This document shows positions 33,344-42,267 of a stretch of DNA of 64,000 bases, piece by piece. Below the pieces are notes generated by a model that ran no database searches, was not told the origin of the DNA, and saw nothing but the letters and a program-made list of their open reading frames with translations. The DNA lies in contig OZ244050.1 in the NCBI GenBank assembly GCA_965215115.1, positions 4,402,001-4,466,000 on the forward strand, written 5' to 3'. Numbering within the stretch: the first letter of the stretch is position 1; each line of letters starts with the position of its first letter. This stretch comes from CALDTK01 sp965215115. Its GTDB lineage: Bacteria > Bacteroidota > Bacteroidia > Chitinophagales > Saprospiraceae. The translations under genes and the position numbers were made by a program.

Positions 33344-34216
33344 ATGAAACACTACACCACACACCTGCTAACGGGCGCCCTCGCGCTGCTCGGGAGTCTC
33401 GCCGCGGGCGCCACCGCCGCCCCGCCGCCGGGCGACAGCATCACCTACCTCGGGGCCCACGACAGTGTCATGCTCGAGATCGCGAGCGACCAGTCGAAGT
33501 TCACCAAACACGTCTTCGCCCCGCGGCAGACGGTCTACTCGCTGAGCCGCTTCTACGCGCAGGACATCGACCAAGTGTACACCCTCAATCCCCAGCTCGC
33601 CGACCGCCCGCCGCTCGTGGGCGAGGAGGTAAAGGTCGCGGTGCCGAATGTTGCGATTACGAGGTTCCGCAACGCCGATTTCCGCCGCTGGCACTACGCC
33701 AAGGTGTACTACAAAGTGCAACCCGGCGAGACCATGTACCACATCGCGAAGACGGTGTTCCGGATGCCGGTCGATACGCTGCTCGCACTCAACGGTCTCA
33801 AAACGCACAACCTCGCCGCCGGGCAGTGCCTCCAGGTCGGCTGGATGTCCCTCGACGGCGCCGCCGCGCACATCAAGCCCCTGGCCATCCCGTCCCTGCA
33901 GAGTGTCAACCTTCGCAACGCCGATCAGTACGCCCGCCAGGGTGCGCCGACGCTGCCGCAACTCCAGCGCGGCGTCGCGACCTACACCCCCGGCACGGGC
34001 GATGCTTCCGGACAGCTCTTCGCGCTCTACAACGGGGCCCCGGCGGGGAGTCTCCTGCGGGTGGGCAACAGCAAGACCAACCAACACGCCTACGTCCGCG
34101 TGATTGGCTCCCTGCCGGACAACGTGCGCCGCGACAAGGTCGACATCGTGGTCTCGGGCACGGCCGCGAAGATCCTCGGGGCCAGTGATCGTAATTTCTA
34201 CGTGACGATACAGTAA
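33344..34216 (+). CDS. LysM-repeat periplasmic or outer-membrane-associated protein
   Basis: 290 residues. A signal peptide (LLTGALALLGSLAAGATAA) is followed by two LysM-like peptidoglycan-binding units: HVFAPRQTVYSLSRFYAQDIDQVYTLNPQL (about 50-85) and YYKVQPGETMYHIAKTVFRMPVDTLLALNGL (about 125-155). The C-terminal part ends in a small beta-rich domain (SLLRVGNSKTNQHAYVRVIGSLP) like those found in other Bacteroidota LysM proteins. It probably binds cell-wall glycan; no catalytic domain is seen. The stop codon is followed at once by a perfect mini-hairpin (34217-34232). Confidence 0.8.
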   Translation: MKHYTTHLLTGALALLGSLAAGATAAPPPGDSITYLGAHDSVMLEIASDQSKFTKHVFAPRQTVYSLSRFYAQDIDQVYTLNPQLADRPPLVGEEVKVAVPNVAITRFRNADFRRWHYAKVYYKVQPGETMYHIAKTVFRMPVDTLLALNGLKTHNLAAGQCLQVGWMSLDGAAAHIKPLAIPSLQSVNLRNADQYARQGAPTLPQLQRGVATYTPGTGDASGQLFALYNGAPAGSLLRVGNSKTNQHAYVRVIGSLPDNVRRDKVDIVVSGTAAKILGASDRNFYVTIQ

Positions 34217-34232
34217 GGCTTTCGCCAAAACC
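34217..34232 (-). repeat. Mini-hairpin element directly after a stop codon
   Basis: GGCTTTCGCCAAAACC, a perfect consensus copy, starts at the base after the LysM gene TAA and ends 46 bases before the cbs start. Confidence 0.85.
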
Positions 34233-34278
34233 TGCGCCGCGGGTCCCCGCCCACCGGGAAGTGGCGATCTTTGCGGGC

Positions 34279-35637
34279 ATGCAGTACCACGAGAATGTCC
34301 TTACCACGATCGGGAACACGCCCCTGATCCGCCTCCGCAAGGTGACCGACGGCGTGAAGGCCCTCGTGCTGGCCAAGGTCGAGACGTACAACCCCGGGCA
34401 CAGCATCAAGGACCGCATGGCCCTCAAGATGCTCGACGACGCCGAGGCCGCCGGCGACATCAGGCCCGGCGGCACGATCATCGAGTGCACGAGCGGCAAC
34501 ACCGGTATGGGCCTCGCGATCGCGGGGGCCGTGCGCGGCTACCGCTGCATCTTCACGACGAGCGACAAGCAGTCCAAGGAGAAGATCGACCTCCTCAAGG
34601 CCGTCGGCGCCGAGGTGATCGTGTGCCCGACCAACGTGACCCCGGAAGACCCGCGCAGCTACTACTCCGTGGCGCAGCGCCTCAGCGACGAGATCCCGAA
34701 CTCGTTCTGGTTCAATCAGTACGACAATCTCTCCAACCGCAAGGCGCACTACGAGTCCACCGGGCCCGAGATCTGGGCCCAGACCGAGGGCAAGGTCACG
34801 CACCTCGTGGTCGGCGTCGGCACCGGCGGCACGATCAGCGGCACGGCGAAGTACCTCAAGGAGCAGAACCCCGATATCCAGGTGCTCGGGATCGACACCT
34901 ACGGGTCGGTCTTCAAGAAGTACAAAGAGACCGGGGTCTTCGACGAGAAGGAGATCTACCCCTACGTGACCGAGGGCATCGGCGAGGACATCCTGCCGAA
35001 GAACGTCGATTTCGACCTCATCGACTACTTCGAGAAGGTGTCCGACAAGGATGGGGCCGTCATGACGCGGCGCCTCGCCCGCGAGGAGGGCCTGCTGCAG
35101 GGCTACAGCTGCGGCTCGGCCGTGGCGGGGCTCGTGCAGATGAGCGACCGGTTCAAGGAGGGCGACGTGGTGGTGGTCATCTTCCACGACCACGGCTCGC
35201 GCTACGTCGGGAAGCTCTACAACGACGACTGGATGCGCGAGCGCGGCTGGCTCGACGCGGAGGTCAAGGTCCAGGACGTGCTCCAGCAAAAGTCCGACAA
35301 GGAGTTCATCACGGTGTCCCCGCAGACGCTCGTGCGGGAGGTGTTCGCGTTGATGAAGGAGCGCGAGCTGAGCCAGCTACCGGTCTTCGACGGCGAGGAC
35401 ATGGTCGGGAGTGTAACGGAGAGCGCCGTGCTCACGTTTATCCTCAACAACCCGCTGGACAACGCCAACAAGCAGGTAGCCGAGGTGATGGGCAAGCCCT
35501 TCCCGATCGTCGAGGCCTCCGACCCGCTGTCGAAACTGTCCCGCTACATCAGTCGGGAGGTGCCGGCCGTCATCGCGCGCGAGCGCAGCGGTGGTCTGCA
35601 GATTTTGACGAACTACGACATCGTTAGAGCGCTCTGA
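34279..35637 (+). CDS. cbs: PLP-dependent cystathionine beta-synthase with C-terminal CBS domains
   Basis: 452 residues. The fold-type II PLP core shows GNTPLIRL, the Schiff-base lysine in NPGHSIKDRMAL, TSGNTGMGLA (cofactor phosphate) and VGVGTGGTISGTAKYLK; GYSCGSAVAG follows. Two CBS domains (about 335-450) end the protein: VSPQTLVREVFALMKERELSQLPVFD and ITNYD-like ILTNYDIVRAL. It joins serine and homocysteine, or makes cysteine, in the cytosol; the CBS domains make regulation likely. The ATG at 34279 fits the family start. Its TGA shares one base with the sprF ATG (TGATG). Confidence 0.9.
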   Translation: MQYHENVLTTIGNTPLIRLRKVTDGVKALVLAKVETYNPGHSIKDRMALKMLDDAEAAGDIRPGGTIIECTSGNTGMGLAIAGAVRGYRCIFTTSDKQSKEKIDLLKAVGAEVIVCPTNVTPEDPRSYYSVAQRLSDEIPNSFWFNQYDNLSNRKAHYESTGPEIWAQTEGKVTHLVVGVGTGGTISGTAKYLKEQNPDIQVLGIDTYGSVFKKYKETGVFDEKEIYPYVTEGIGEDILPKNVDFDLIDYFEKVSDKDGAVMTRRLAREEGLLQGYSCGSAVAGLVQMSDRFKEGDVVVVIFHDHGSRYVGKLYNDDWMRERGWLDAEVKVQDVLQQKSDKEFITVSPQTLVREVFALMKERELSQLPVFDGEDMVGSVTESAVLTFILNNPLDNANKQVAEVMGKPFPIVEASDPLSKLSRYISREVPAVIARERSGGLQILTNYDIVRAL

Positions 35638-36704
35638 TGCCACTACCCTACCGCCTGCTGTTCGCCGTCTGCCTCTGTACCGCGGGTACGCTCGCGAGCC
35701 GTGCGCAGGACGTCCACCTCACGCAGTTCTACGCAAGTCCACTCACGCTCAACCCGGCGCTCACGGGTGGATTCGACGGGCAACTGCGGGCCTCGATCAA
35801 CTACCGCGACCAGTGGCGGGGCCTGCTGCCGAGCCCGTTCGTGACTACGTCTGCCTCGCTCGACTTCAGGTTCCCGCTGGCGTTTAAGGGGCGCGACAAT
35901 GGTGACGCGGCCTCGGTGGGGGTGGTCTTCCTCAACGACAAGGTCCGCGAGTACGACTTCTCGACCAACCAGGTGATGATCAGCGGGGGCTACCACAAGC
36001 TGCTCGACAAGCGGACCAACCAAATCCTCAGCGGCGGCATCGGCGTCGGGATCGGGCAGCGCAACGTCAACTACGGCAACCTCACCTGGCAGGACGAATT
36101 CACGATCCGCCCCAACGGCGAGATCGGCTACTTCGGACAGACCCGCGAGGCCCTGCCGACCAACAACATCACCTACTTCGACATGAGCGTCGGGGTCAAC
36201 TACAGCTACGCGCCCCGCAACCGACCCGGGATCTTTGCGGGGGCGGCGATTCATCACCTCAACGAACCCAACCTCAGCTTTTACGGCCGCGACGACGAGG
36301 CCCTGCCCGAGGAGCCGCTCTACCGCAAGTACACCGTACACGTAGCGGGACAGCTGCCGATCAACGCCTCGACCCGCCTCCTGCCGCGGGTGTTGGCGCA
36401 AGCCCAGGGACAGAGCCTCGAGGCCCTGGCCGGCAGCAACGTACGCTTCTCACTGGACGACTTCGGCGAGACGGCCCTGCACGTCGGCAGTTGGGTGAGG
36501 GGAGTGCGCAACGTCGAGGGCTTCGGCGCGGATGCGGTCGTGGCCCTGATCGGGGTCGAGTACAAGGGCGTGCTGCTCGGCACGAGCTACGACATCGGCG
36601 TGAGCGATTTCAGTACGGGCAATCGCGGCCGGGGGGCGCTAGAGATATCGCTCGCGTTCCTGGGGAACTACGAGAACGATAGTTTGACCTGTCCTTCCTT
36701 CTAG
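35637..36704 (+). CDS. PorP/SprF family type IX secretion membrane protein
   Basis: 355 residues. Signal peptide, then the family opening DVHLTQFYASPLTLNPALTGGFDGQLRASINYRDQW, and a series of beta strands ending in an aromatic-free SFLG-like tail (YDIGVSDFSTGNRGRGALEISLAFLG), typical of 14-strand PorP/SprF barrels. Such proteins sit in the outer membrane and help export or attach large surface proteins such as SprB; the giant SprB-repeat gene at 49.2 kb is a possible client. Translation is coupled to cbs by TGATG, an unusual pairing. A worn mini-hairpin (36389-36404) encodes VLAQA. Confidence 0.9.
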   Translation: MPLPYRLLFAVCLCTAGTLASRAQDVHLTQFYASPLTLNPALTGGFDGQLRASINYRDQWRGLLPSPFVTTSASLDFRFPLAFKGRDNGDAASVGVVFLNDKVREYDFSTNQVMISGGYHKLLDKRTNQILSGGIGVGIGQRNVNYGNLTWQDEFTIRPNGEIGYFGQTREALPTNNITYFDMSVGVNYSYAPRNRPGIFAGAAIHHLNEPNLSFYGRDDEALPEEPLYRKYTVHVAGQLPINASTRLLPRVLAQAQGQSLEALAGSNVRFSLDDFGETALHVGSWVRGVRNVEGFGADAVVALIGVEYKGVLLGTSYDIGVSDFSTGNRGRGALEISLAFLGNYENDSLTCPSF

Positions 36705-36814
36705 GTGGCGCACGTGGCCGTGAGATCGTCGAATTGAAGAGAATTTAGCGGGTGAGCACTTGACTTGGGCCGCGGTGGCATAAGTAACCGCAGGCTAAAG
36801 GTCACGTCGCCCCA

Positions 36815-36830
36815 GGTTTTGGCGAAAGCC
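36815..36830 (+). repeat. Mini-hairpin element between convergent genes
   Basis: Perfect GGTTTTGGCGAAAGCC in the gap between sprF and ribBA, nine bases from the ribBA stop. The gap has no other terminator-like structure. Confidence 0.85.
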
Positions 36831-36838
36831 GCCCCGCT

Positions 36839-37978
36839 TTAGAACCCCACCGTCTCCACGACCTCCAGGCCGTAGCCATCGATGGCGATGCGGCGCTTCG
36901 CGCTGTTGGTGAGGAGGCGCACCTTGCCCAGACCCAGCTCGCGGAGGATCTGCGCACCGATCCCGAAGTCGCGCTGCTCCATATTGTCCTCCTCGGCGGC
37001 ACCCGGATCGCGCTTTTCCGCCAAGGCCCTGAGCATCGAAAGCAGGTCGTCGGACTTCTCGCCGTGTCGCATCAGCAGCATTACGCCACGGCCTTCCTCC
37101 GCGATCCTGGCGAGGCTGCGCTGGAGCTGGTTGCTCTGGTCGGCGACGAGGACCCCGAGCAGGTCCTCCGCGCCGTAGGCCGACTGGACGCGCACCAAGA
37201 CCTCATCTGCGGCGGTCCACTCGCCGAGCGAGAGTGCGAGGTGGACATCCTGGTTGGTGAGCTGCGAGAAGGCCTGCAGCTTGAACTTGCCGTAGCGCGT
37301 CGGCAGCGGCAGACTGAGTTCGCGGCGCACGAGGCGCTCGGTCTGCATTCGGTAGGCGACCAGGTCCTTGATGGCGATCATCTTGAGGTCGAAGCGCTCC
37401 GCGATGGCACTGAGCTCGGGCATCCGCGCCATGCTGCCGTCTTCGTTCATGATCTCGACCACGACGCCGACGGGCGGCAAGCCCGCCAGTCGCGCCAGGT
37501 CTACGGCGGCCTCGGTGTGGCCGGTACGGCGCAGTACGCCCCCGCGCTTGGCGCGTAACGGGAAGATATGGCCGGGGCGGGCGAAGTCCGAAGCGACCGT
37601 GTCGAGCGAGGTCAGCGCCCTGAGGCAGGTAGCCCGATCGTAGGCGCTGATGCCGGTCGTGCACCCGTGTCCGATCAGGTCGATCGAGATCGTGAAGGCC
37701 GTCTCGTGGAGCTCGGTGTTCTCCGGCACCATCGGGCGGAGCCCGAACTTGTCGGCCAGGGATTCCTCCAGCGGCGCACAGATCAGCCCGCGCGCGTGCG
37801 TCGCCATGAAGTTGACGATCTCGGGCGTGATGGTCGCCGCGCAAGTGACGAAGTCGCCCTCGTTCTCGCGGTCCTCGTCGTCGACGACGATGATCACCCT
37901 GCCGGCCTTGAGCTCGGTAATGGCCTCAGGGATAGTCGAGAGGCCGCGGAGGGTACTGGGCGCGAGAGTGGACTGCAT
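36839..37978 (-). CDS. ribB: RibBA: DHBP synthase with a degenerate GTP-cyclohydrolase II domain
   Basis: 379 residues. The RibB half (residues 1 to about 215) is intact and makes dihydroxybutanone phosphate for riboflavin: IIVVDDEDRENEGDF, HARGLICAPL, ISAYDRATCLRAL, RPGHIFPLRAKRGGVLRRTGHTEAAVDLARLAG. The RibA half keeps the fold (FGIGAQILRELGLGKVRLLTNS) but has lost the zinc cysteines: the place of CLTGD...CDC reads YGAEDLLGVLVADQ, and EGRGIGL is EGRGVML. It is therefore expected to lack GTP cyclohydrolase activity, as in many Bacteroidota homologues. Convergent to sprF; start ATG 37978 is 33 bases from the glycosyltransferase stop. Confidence 0.9.
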   Translation of the reverse strand: MQSTLAPSTLRGLSTIPEAITELKAGRVIIVVDDEDRENEGDFVTCAATITPEIVNFMATHARGLICAPLEESLADKFGLRPMVPENTELHETAFTISIDLIGHGCTTGISAYDRATCLRALTSLDTVASDFARPGHIFPLRAKRGGVLRRTGHTEAAVDLARLAGLPPVGVVVEIMNEDGSMARMPELSAIAERFDLKMIAIKDLVAYRMQTERLVRRELSLPLPTRYGKFKLQAFSQLTNQDVHLALSLGEWTAADEVLVRVQSAYGAEDLLGVLVADQSNQLQRSLARIAEEGRGVMLLMRHGEKSDDLLSMLRALAEKRDPGAAEEDNMEQRDFGIGAQILRELGLGKVRLLTNSAKRRIAIDGYGLEVVETVGF

Positions 37979-38010
37979 CCGGCAAAAGTACGCCGCGCGC
38001 TGGGGCTGCC

Positions 38011-39243
38011 TCAACGCATAGTGCCCACCGGGGCCACGCTGCGCCGGCCGAGGTCCCGCACCTGGGAGGCGACCCCGAACCCGATACGCGCGCCGTCGAA
38101 GTTTTCGGTGATGAAGCGCTGCGCGTGGTCACCGAGGCGCTGCGCCCGGGCGGCGTCGTCGCGCAGGTACATGAGCTGCGCGATGAACTCCGCGACGGTG
38201 TTGCAGACCAGCACCTCGGCGCGGTCGGCCGCGTCAATGCCCTCGAGGCCCATCTGGGTCGTGAGCACGACCCTCCCGGTCGACATTGCGTCCAGAATCT
38301 TGACGCGCGTCCCGCTGCCGCTGAGGATCGGCGCGACCGTCATCGGGTAGCGCAGGAGGAACTCCGCGCTGTCGGGCACCTCGCCGTGGACGGTCACCCC
38401 GGGGATGGACAGGCGCCAGACCTCCGGTGGGGTCTTGCGCCCGGCGATGTGGAAGGTGAGGTCGGGGAAGGCACGGTGCAAGCCAGGCCAGATGTCCCGG
38501 AGGAACCACCGCAGGCCCTCGAGATTGGGTGCCCAGTCGAGCGAACCGATGAAACTGAGGGCAAAGGGCAACTCCGCCAGGGGCGCGGGTCTGCGCACGT
38601 AGCTCGGGCGTTCGTAGCCGACCGGAACCACGTGCGAGGGCCCGCGGTAGTCGAGCTCCGAGCGGATCGCCGTTTCGTCGCGCCGGGTGATCGGCAGCAG
38701 CACATCGGCCTTCGGGAGCCACACGCGCTCGAAGCGCTTCAGGCGCTGCGCCATGATGCGGTACACGGGCCGCAGGTAAAACCGACCGCCGAGGGCGAGG
38801 CGGTCCCATATCTCGTGCTCGACGTTGTGGGTCCGCAGCATGACCACTGCGGCGCTCAGCTCGCGGATCACCGGGATGTAGGTCGCGAGGATGGCCGTCT
38901 CGAGGATGATCCCGTCGTAGCGCTGGCGCCGGAGCATGGCCCGGAGGGCATCGCGGAAGCCGTCGCACTCGAAGCGGGTCACGTGGTAGCTGCCCGGCCG
39001 CGCGAAGCTCAGGCCTACCTTCCACCACACGACATCATTGTCGAGGTCCGTGCTCACGATTTGGTCGTAGTGCGGGAGGTCGACCGCCCCCGGGTCGTGG
39101 ACGCGGTGCTTGCTGGTGTTAAAGGACAACAAGTCCACCGTGCAGCCGGCTTCGCGCAGGCCCAGGGCAAGCGCGCGAACGGCGACCGCTTCCCCGTCCA
39201 TGATCGGGAACGGAAACTTCTTACAGACCTGGAGGATACGCAT
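38011..39243 (-). CDS. Glycosyltransferase of GT4 type
   Basis: About 410 residues in two Rossmann halves (GT-B). N-terminus MRILQVCKKFPFPIMDGEAVAVRALALGLREAG contains the acceptor-side glycine loop. The donor half shows ALSFIGSLDWAPNLEGLRWFL, FHIAGRKTP and a C-terminal LSGSGTRVKILDAMSTGRVVLTTQMGLEGI, the family's nucleotide-sugar site. It likely adds a sugar to a cell-surface glycan; neither donor nor acceptor is known. The start is the ATG at 39243. Located between ribBA and the M1 peptidase without overlaps. Confidence 0.85.
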   Translation of the reverse strand: MRILQVCKKFPFPIMDGEAVAVRALALGLREAGCTVDLLSFNTSKHRVHDPGAVDLPHYDQIVSTDLDNDVVWWKVGLSFARPGSYHVTRFECDGFRDALRAMLRRQRYDGIILETAILATYIPVIRELSAAVVMLRTHNVEHEIWDRLALGGRFYLRPVYRIMAQRLKRFERVWLPKADVLLPITRRDETAIRSELDYRGPSHVVPVGYERPSYVRRPAPLAELPFALSFIGSLDWAPNLEGLRWFLRDIWPGLHRAFPDLTFHIAGRKTPPEVWRLSIPGVTVHGEVPDSAEFLLRYPMTVAPILSGSGTRVKILDAMSTGRVVLTTQMGLEGIDAADRAEVLVCNTVAEFIAQLMYLRDDAARAQRLGDHAQRFITENFDGARIGFGVASQVRDLGRRSVAPVGTMR

Positions 39244-39268
39244 ACTCGGGGGGCGGCGCGGGCGGGAG

Positions 39269-41122
39269 CTACTCGGGCTCGACCCTCGGGAGCCTATCGT
39301 TTGACTCGTCGGATTCGCTGTGGTCGAGGGCGGCATTTATTTCCACGGACGCGATCTCGTCGGAGGGGAGGTCGACGGTGAGCGTGTAGGTCGGGTGGGT
39401 CCAGGGCCAGGCGGCCGCGAGGGTCTGGCCTTCGGTGAGGGGGGCGTGTCCGCGCTGCAGGTCGAGGGGGACGAGGACCTCGTGTGCGTCGCCAGATTTC
39501 GCGCGCACGGTGACGGTCACGGGGAAGGGCATCAGGCCGACGCGCTGTAGCGTCACGGCGGCCTTCCCGCGGCCCGCTGCCTCCCAGCCCACCACGGCGT
39601 AGTCGATCTGGTGCGTCGTGTTGACCATGTACTCGTAATACCAGTCGAGCACCTGGCCGCTCTCGCGCTCCATGATGCGGAGGAAGTCGTGCCCGTCGGG
39701 GTGGCGCATCTTCCAGGTGTCGTAGTAGCGCAGCATCCCGCGGTCGAAGGCCTGCTCGCCGATGACGGTCTTGAGTTGATATAGGAAAAGCTCTCCTTTC
39801 GAATAACTGCCGACCCCGTAAGCTGCGTTGGTGGTGTAGTGGTCGGCGTGCGTGCTGAGGGCCTCGGCGCGGCCGCTGTTCGCGAACCGCGCGTAGCCGG
39901 TCACGGTGCCGGCGTGGGGATTGACCTCGACCTCCCCGCCCGGCAGCAGCCCTTTCGTCACCAGGTGGTTCATGATCTCGGCCGAGGCGTAGCTCGTGAA
40001 GCCCTCGTCCATCCAGGGGTAGAGACTCTCGTTGGTCCCGAGCACGAACTGGTACCAGCTGTGCATCATCTCGTGCACGGACACCCCGACGAGGCTACCC
40101 AAGGAGCGCTGCCCGGTGATGAGCGTCATCATCGCGTACTCCATCCCGCCGTCGCCGCCCTGCACGAAGGCGTACCGTTCGTAGGGGTACTGCCCGAAGT
40201 GCTCGTTGGCGTAGGTCATCGCCTCGTCCATGATCGGCAGGAGGAGCTCCCAGTTGGCCGTCGTCTGGTCGCCCGGCACGTAGACCGCCTCCAGGGTCAC
40301 CCCGTCGGCGCGTTTTCGCGAAAGCGTGGAGAAGTCCCGGTCGGCCGCCCAGGTGAAATCGTGGACCTCGGGTGCGAGCCGCCGGTGCAAGGTCGTGCCG
40401 CCCCCGCCGCCGAGCTTGCCCACTTTCCTGAAGAAGGCATCGTTGCCGGCGGTCTTCGCGTCGGCCTCGTAGCCGGTGCCGACGAACTCATAGTCGCCCG
40501 GCAAACCGATGGTCACGTCGAAGTCGCCCCACACGCCGTAGAACTCCCGCCCGACGTAGGGATTCGGGTGCCACCCGTCCTCGTCGTACTCGCTCAACTT
40601 CGGGTACCACTGCGGCATCGAGTAGTCGATGCCCTCGGCGTTGTCGCGTCCGGAGCGCCGGATCTGGATCGGGACCTGGCCCTCGAACTCGAGCGCGAGC
40701 CTGACCGTGTCCCCGGGGTAGATCGGGCGGGCGAGCCCGACCTGCGCGATGGTCTCCTGCTCGTCGACGCTGAGGGCGGCGCCGTCTACGCGGAGGCTGG
40801 TAATGTGGAGGTAGCCGGCCTCGGTCTCGGTGAGTTTGCTGATCCGGTCCCCCACACGCCGGTCGGGGTCCGCGATGGTGCGGCTACGGACGTCCATCAT
40901 GCTGCCCGGCCGAAAGGCGTTTGGGTAGAGGTGGAAGAACAGCTCACTCAGCGTGTCCGGGCTGTTGTTGGTGTACGTGATCGTCTCCTCGCCGCGGTAC
41001 TGGTGCCTGGTGACGTCGAGGCCGGCGCGGATGACGTAGTCGGCGCGCTGCTGCCAGTAGCATTGGGCTTTCGCCAAAACCGCCCACGCGAGGGCTGCAC
41101 ACACTAGGAGAATTCGAGTCAT
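39269..41122 (-). CDS. M1-family metallopeptidase, secreted
   Basis: 617 residues. Signal peptide ending in AVLAKAQ; the VLAKA is encoded by a perfect mini-hairpin (41066-41081) lying at the cleavage site. An N-terminal beta domain is followed by the thermolysin-like catalytic domain: GGMEYAM (exopeptidase GxMEN-like), VSVHEMMHSWYQF (HExxH zinc site) and WMDEGFTSYA (third zinc ligand Glu). M1 enzymes remove N-terminal residues from peptides; this one should work in the periplasm or outside. No type IX sorting domain is seen. A second hairpin, with a CGC/GCG stem, is at 40311-40326. Confidence 0.9.
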   Translation of the reverse strand: MTRILLVCAALAWAVLAKAQCYWQQRADYVIRAGLDVTRHQYRGEETITYTNNSPDTLSELFFHLYPNAFRPGSMMDVRSRTIADPDRRVGDRISKLTETEAGYLHITSLRVDGAALSVDEQETIAQVGLARPIYPGDTVRLALEFEGQVPIQIRRSGRDNAEGIDYSMPQWYPKLSEYDEDGWHPNPYVGREFYGVWGDFDVTIGLPGDYEFVGTGYEADAKTAGNDAFFRKVGKLGGGGGTTLHRRLAPEVHDFTWAADRDFSTLSRKRADGVTLEAVYVPGDQTTANWELLLPIMDEAMTYANEHFGQYPYERYAFVQGGDGGMEYAMMTLITGQRSLGSLVGVSVHEMMHSWYQFVLGTNESLYPWMDEGFTSYASAEIMNHLVTKGLLPGGEVEVNPHAGTVTGYARFANSGRAEALSTHADHYTTNAAYGVGSYSKGELFLYQLKTVIGEQAFDRGMLRYYDTWKMRHPDGHDFLRIMERESGQVLDWYYEYMVNTTHQIDYAVVGWEAAGRGKAAVTLQRVGLMPFPVTVTVRAKSGDAHEVLVPLDLQRGHAPLTEGQTLAAAWPWTHPTYTLTVDLPSDEIASVEINAALDHSESDESNDRLPRVEPE

Positions 41123-41231
41123 CGGAGAGCTTGTCTACAAAACGGAAAAGACGTGGTTGCCGGGAGTTGAAACGAGCGAGACGCCCATGCATCTTGTGTA
41201 AACCCGTGGGTAATCGGTAAGGCCACGTGGT

Positions 41232-42149
41232 TTAGGCCAGCGCTTCTGCCCCGGCCTCAGTCCCGGCGCCGGCCCCGGCGAGCGGCTTATTGCCAAAGAG
41301 CCGCAAGAGGTTCGCGAGCGTGCTGCGGAGGTCCTTGCGGTCGATGATGAAGTCGAGGAAGCCACTCTCCAGCAAGAACTCCGCCCGCTGGAAGCCCTCG
41401 GGCAACTCTCGTTTGATCGTCTCCTTGACGACGCGCGGCCCGGCGAACCCAATGAGCGCGCCCGGCTCGGCGAGGTTGAGGTCCCCGAGCATCGCGTAGC
41501 TCGCCGTCACGCCGCCGGTGGTCGGGTCGGTCATGAGGCTGAAGTACGGAATACCGGCCTTGGCGAGGACGCTCAGCTTCGCGGAGGTCTTCGCCATCTG
41601 CATCAGCGAGAACGCCGACTCCATCATGCGGGCGCCCCCGCTGCGGGAGATGATGAGCAGGGGCGCGCGGTGCTCGAGGCACAGGTCGACCGAGCGGCTG
41701 ATCTTCTCCCCGACGACGCTGCCCATCGAGCCGCCGATGAAGCTGAAGTCCATCGCCGCGATCACGAGCGTCTGGCCTTCGACCGTCCCGCTGCCTACCT
41801 GGATCGCGTCCGAGAGCTGCGTGGCGCGCTGGGCCGAGCTGAGGCGGTCCTCGTAAGACTTCAGGTCCGCGAACCCGAGGTAGTCCACCGAGTGGAGTTG
41901 CTCGAAGTGCGGGACGAAGTCACCGCCGAAGATGAGTTCGAAGTAGTCCAGGCTCCCGATGCGGACGTGGTGGTTGCACTTGGGACACTTGTAGAAGTTG
42001 TCGGTCAGGTCGCGCATCGTGGAGGTCTCCCCGCAGTTGACACACTTGTACCATAGGCCGTCCGGCGCCTCGCGCTTGTGCTGCGTCGCGGTTTGGATCC
42101 CGTCGCGCAGGCGCTTAAACCAACCCAGGCCACCCGTCGTCGTACTCAT
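41232..42149 (-). CDS. accD: Acetyl-CoA carboxylase carboxyltransferase beta subunit
   Basis: 305 residues. The N-terminal zinc ribbon (CVNC ... CPKC, about residues 36-58) and the crotonase-fold core are complete: FGGDFVPHFEQL, IAAMDFSFIGGSMGSVVGEKI, LIISRSGGARMMESAFSLMQMAKTSA, FSLMTDPTTGGVTASYAMLGD and LIGFAGPRVVKETI. It transfers the carboxyl group from biotin to acetyl-CoA to start fatty-acid synthesis, together with AccA, encoded elsewhere. A mini-hairpin lies at 42187-42202, upstream of its start and outside the gene. Confidence 0.95.
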   Translation of the reverse strand: MSTTTGGLGWFKRLRDGIQTATQHKREAPDGLWYKCVNCGETSTMRDLTDNFYKCPKCNHHVRIGSLDYFELIFGGDFVPHFEQLHSVDYLGFADLKSYEDRLSSAQRATQLSDAIQVGSGTVEGQTLVIAAMDFSFIGGSMGSVVGEKISRSVDLCLEHRAPLLIISRSGGARMMESAFSLMQMAKTSAKLSVLAKAGIPYFSLMTDPTTGGVTASYAMLGDLNLAEPGALIGFAGPRVVKETIKRELPEGFQRAEFLLESGFLDFIIDRKDLRSTLANLLRLFGNKPLAGAGAGTEAGAEALA

Positions 42150-42186
42150 ACACTCTGCTTGTATATTTTATGTGGCGCGGCCTAAA

Positions 42187-42202
42187 CGTTTTGGCGAAAG
42201 CC
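42187..42202 (+). repeat. Mini-hairpin element upstream of accD
   Basis: CGTTTTGGCGAAAGCC in the gap between hemE (stop at 42268) and accD (start at 42149). Confidence 0.85.
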
Positions 42203-42267
42203 GGCCGCCGACCCTCGCGCTTGGCACTCCCGGGCTCGGCGCAAAGCTATACGACTGCCACGAAGGG

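Noticed and set aside
34217..34232. Reading the mini-hairpins as transcription terminators
   Set aside because: Most copies lie inside genes in both orientations, and the T-run is on the wrong side of the hairpin for half of them.
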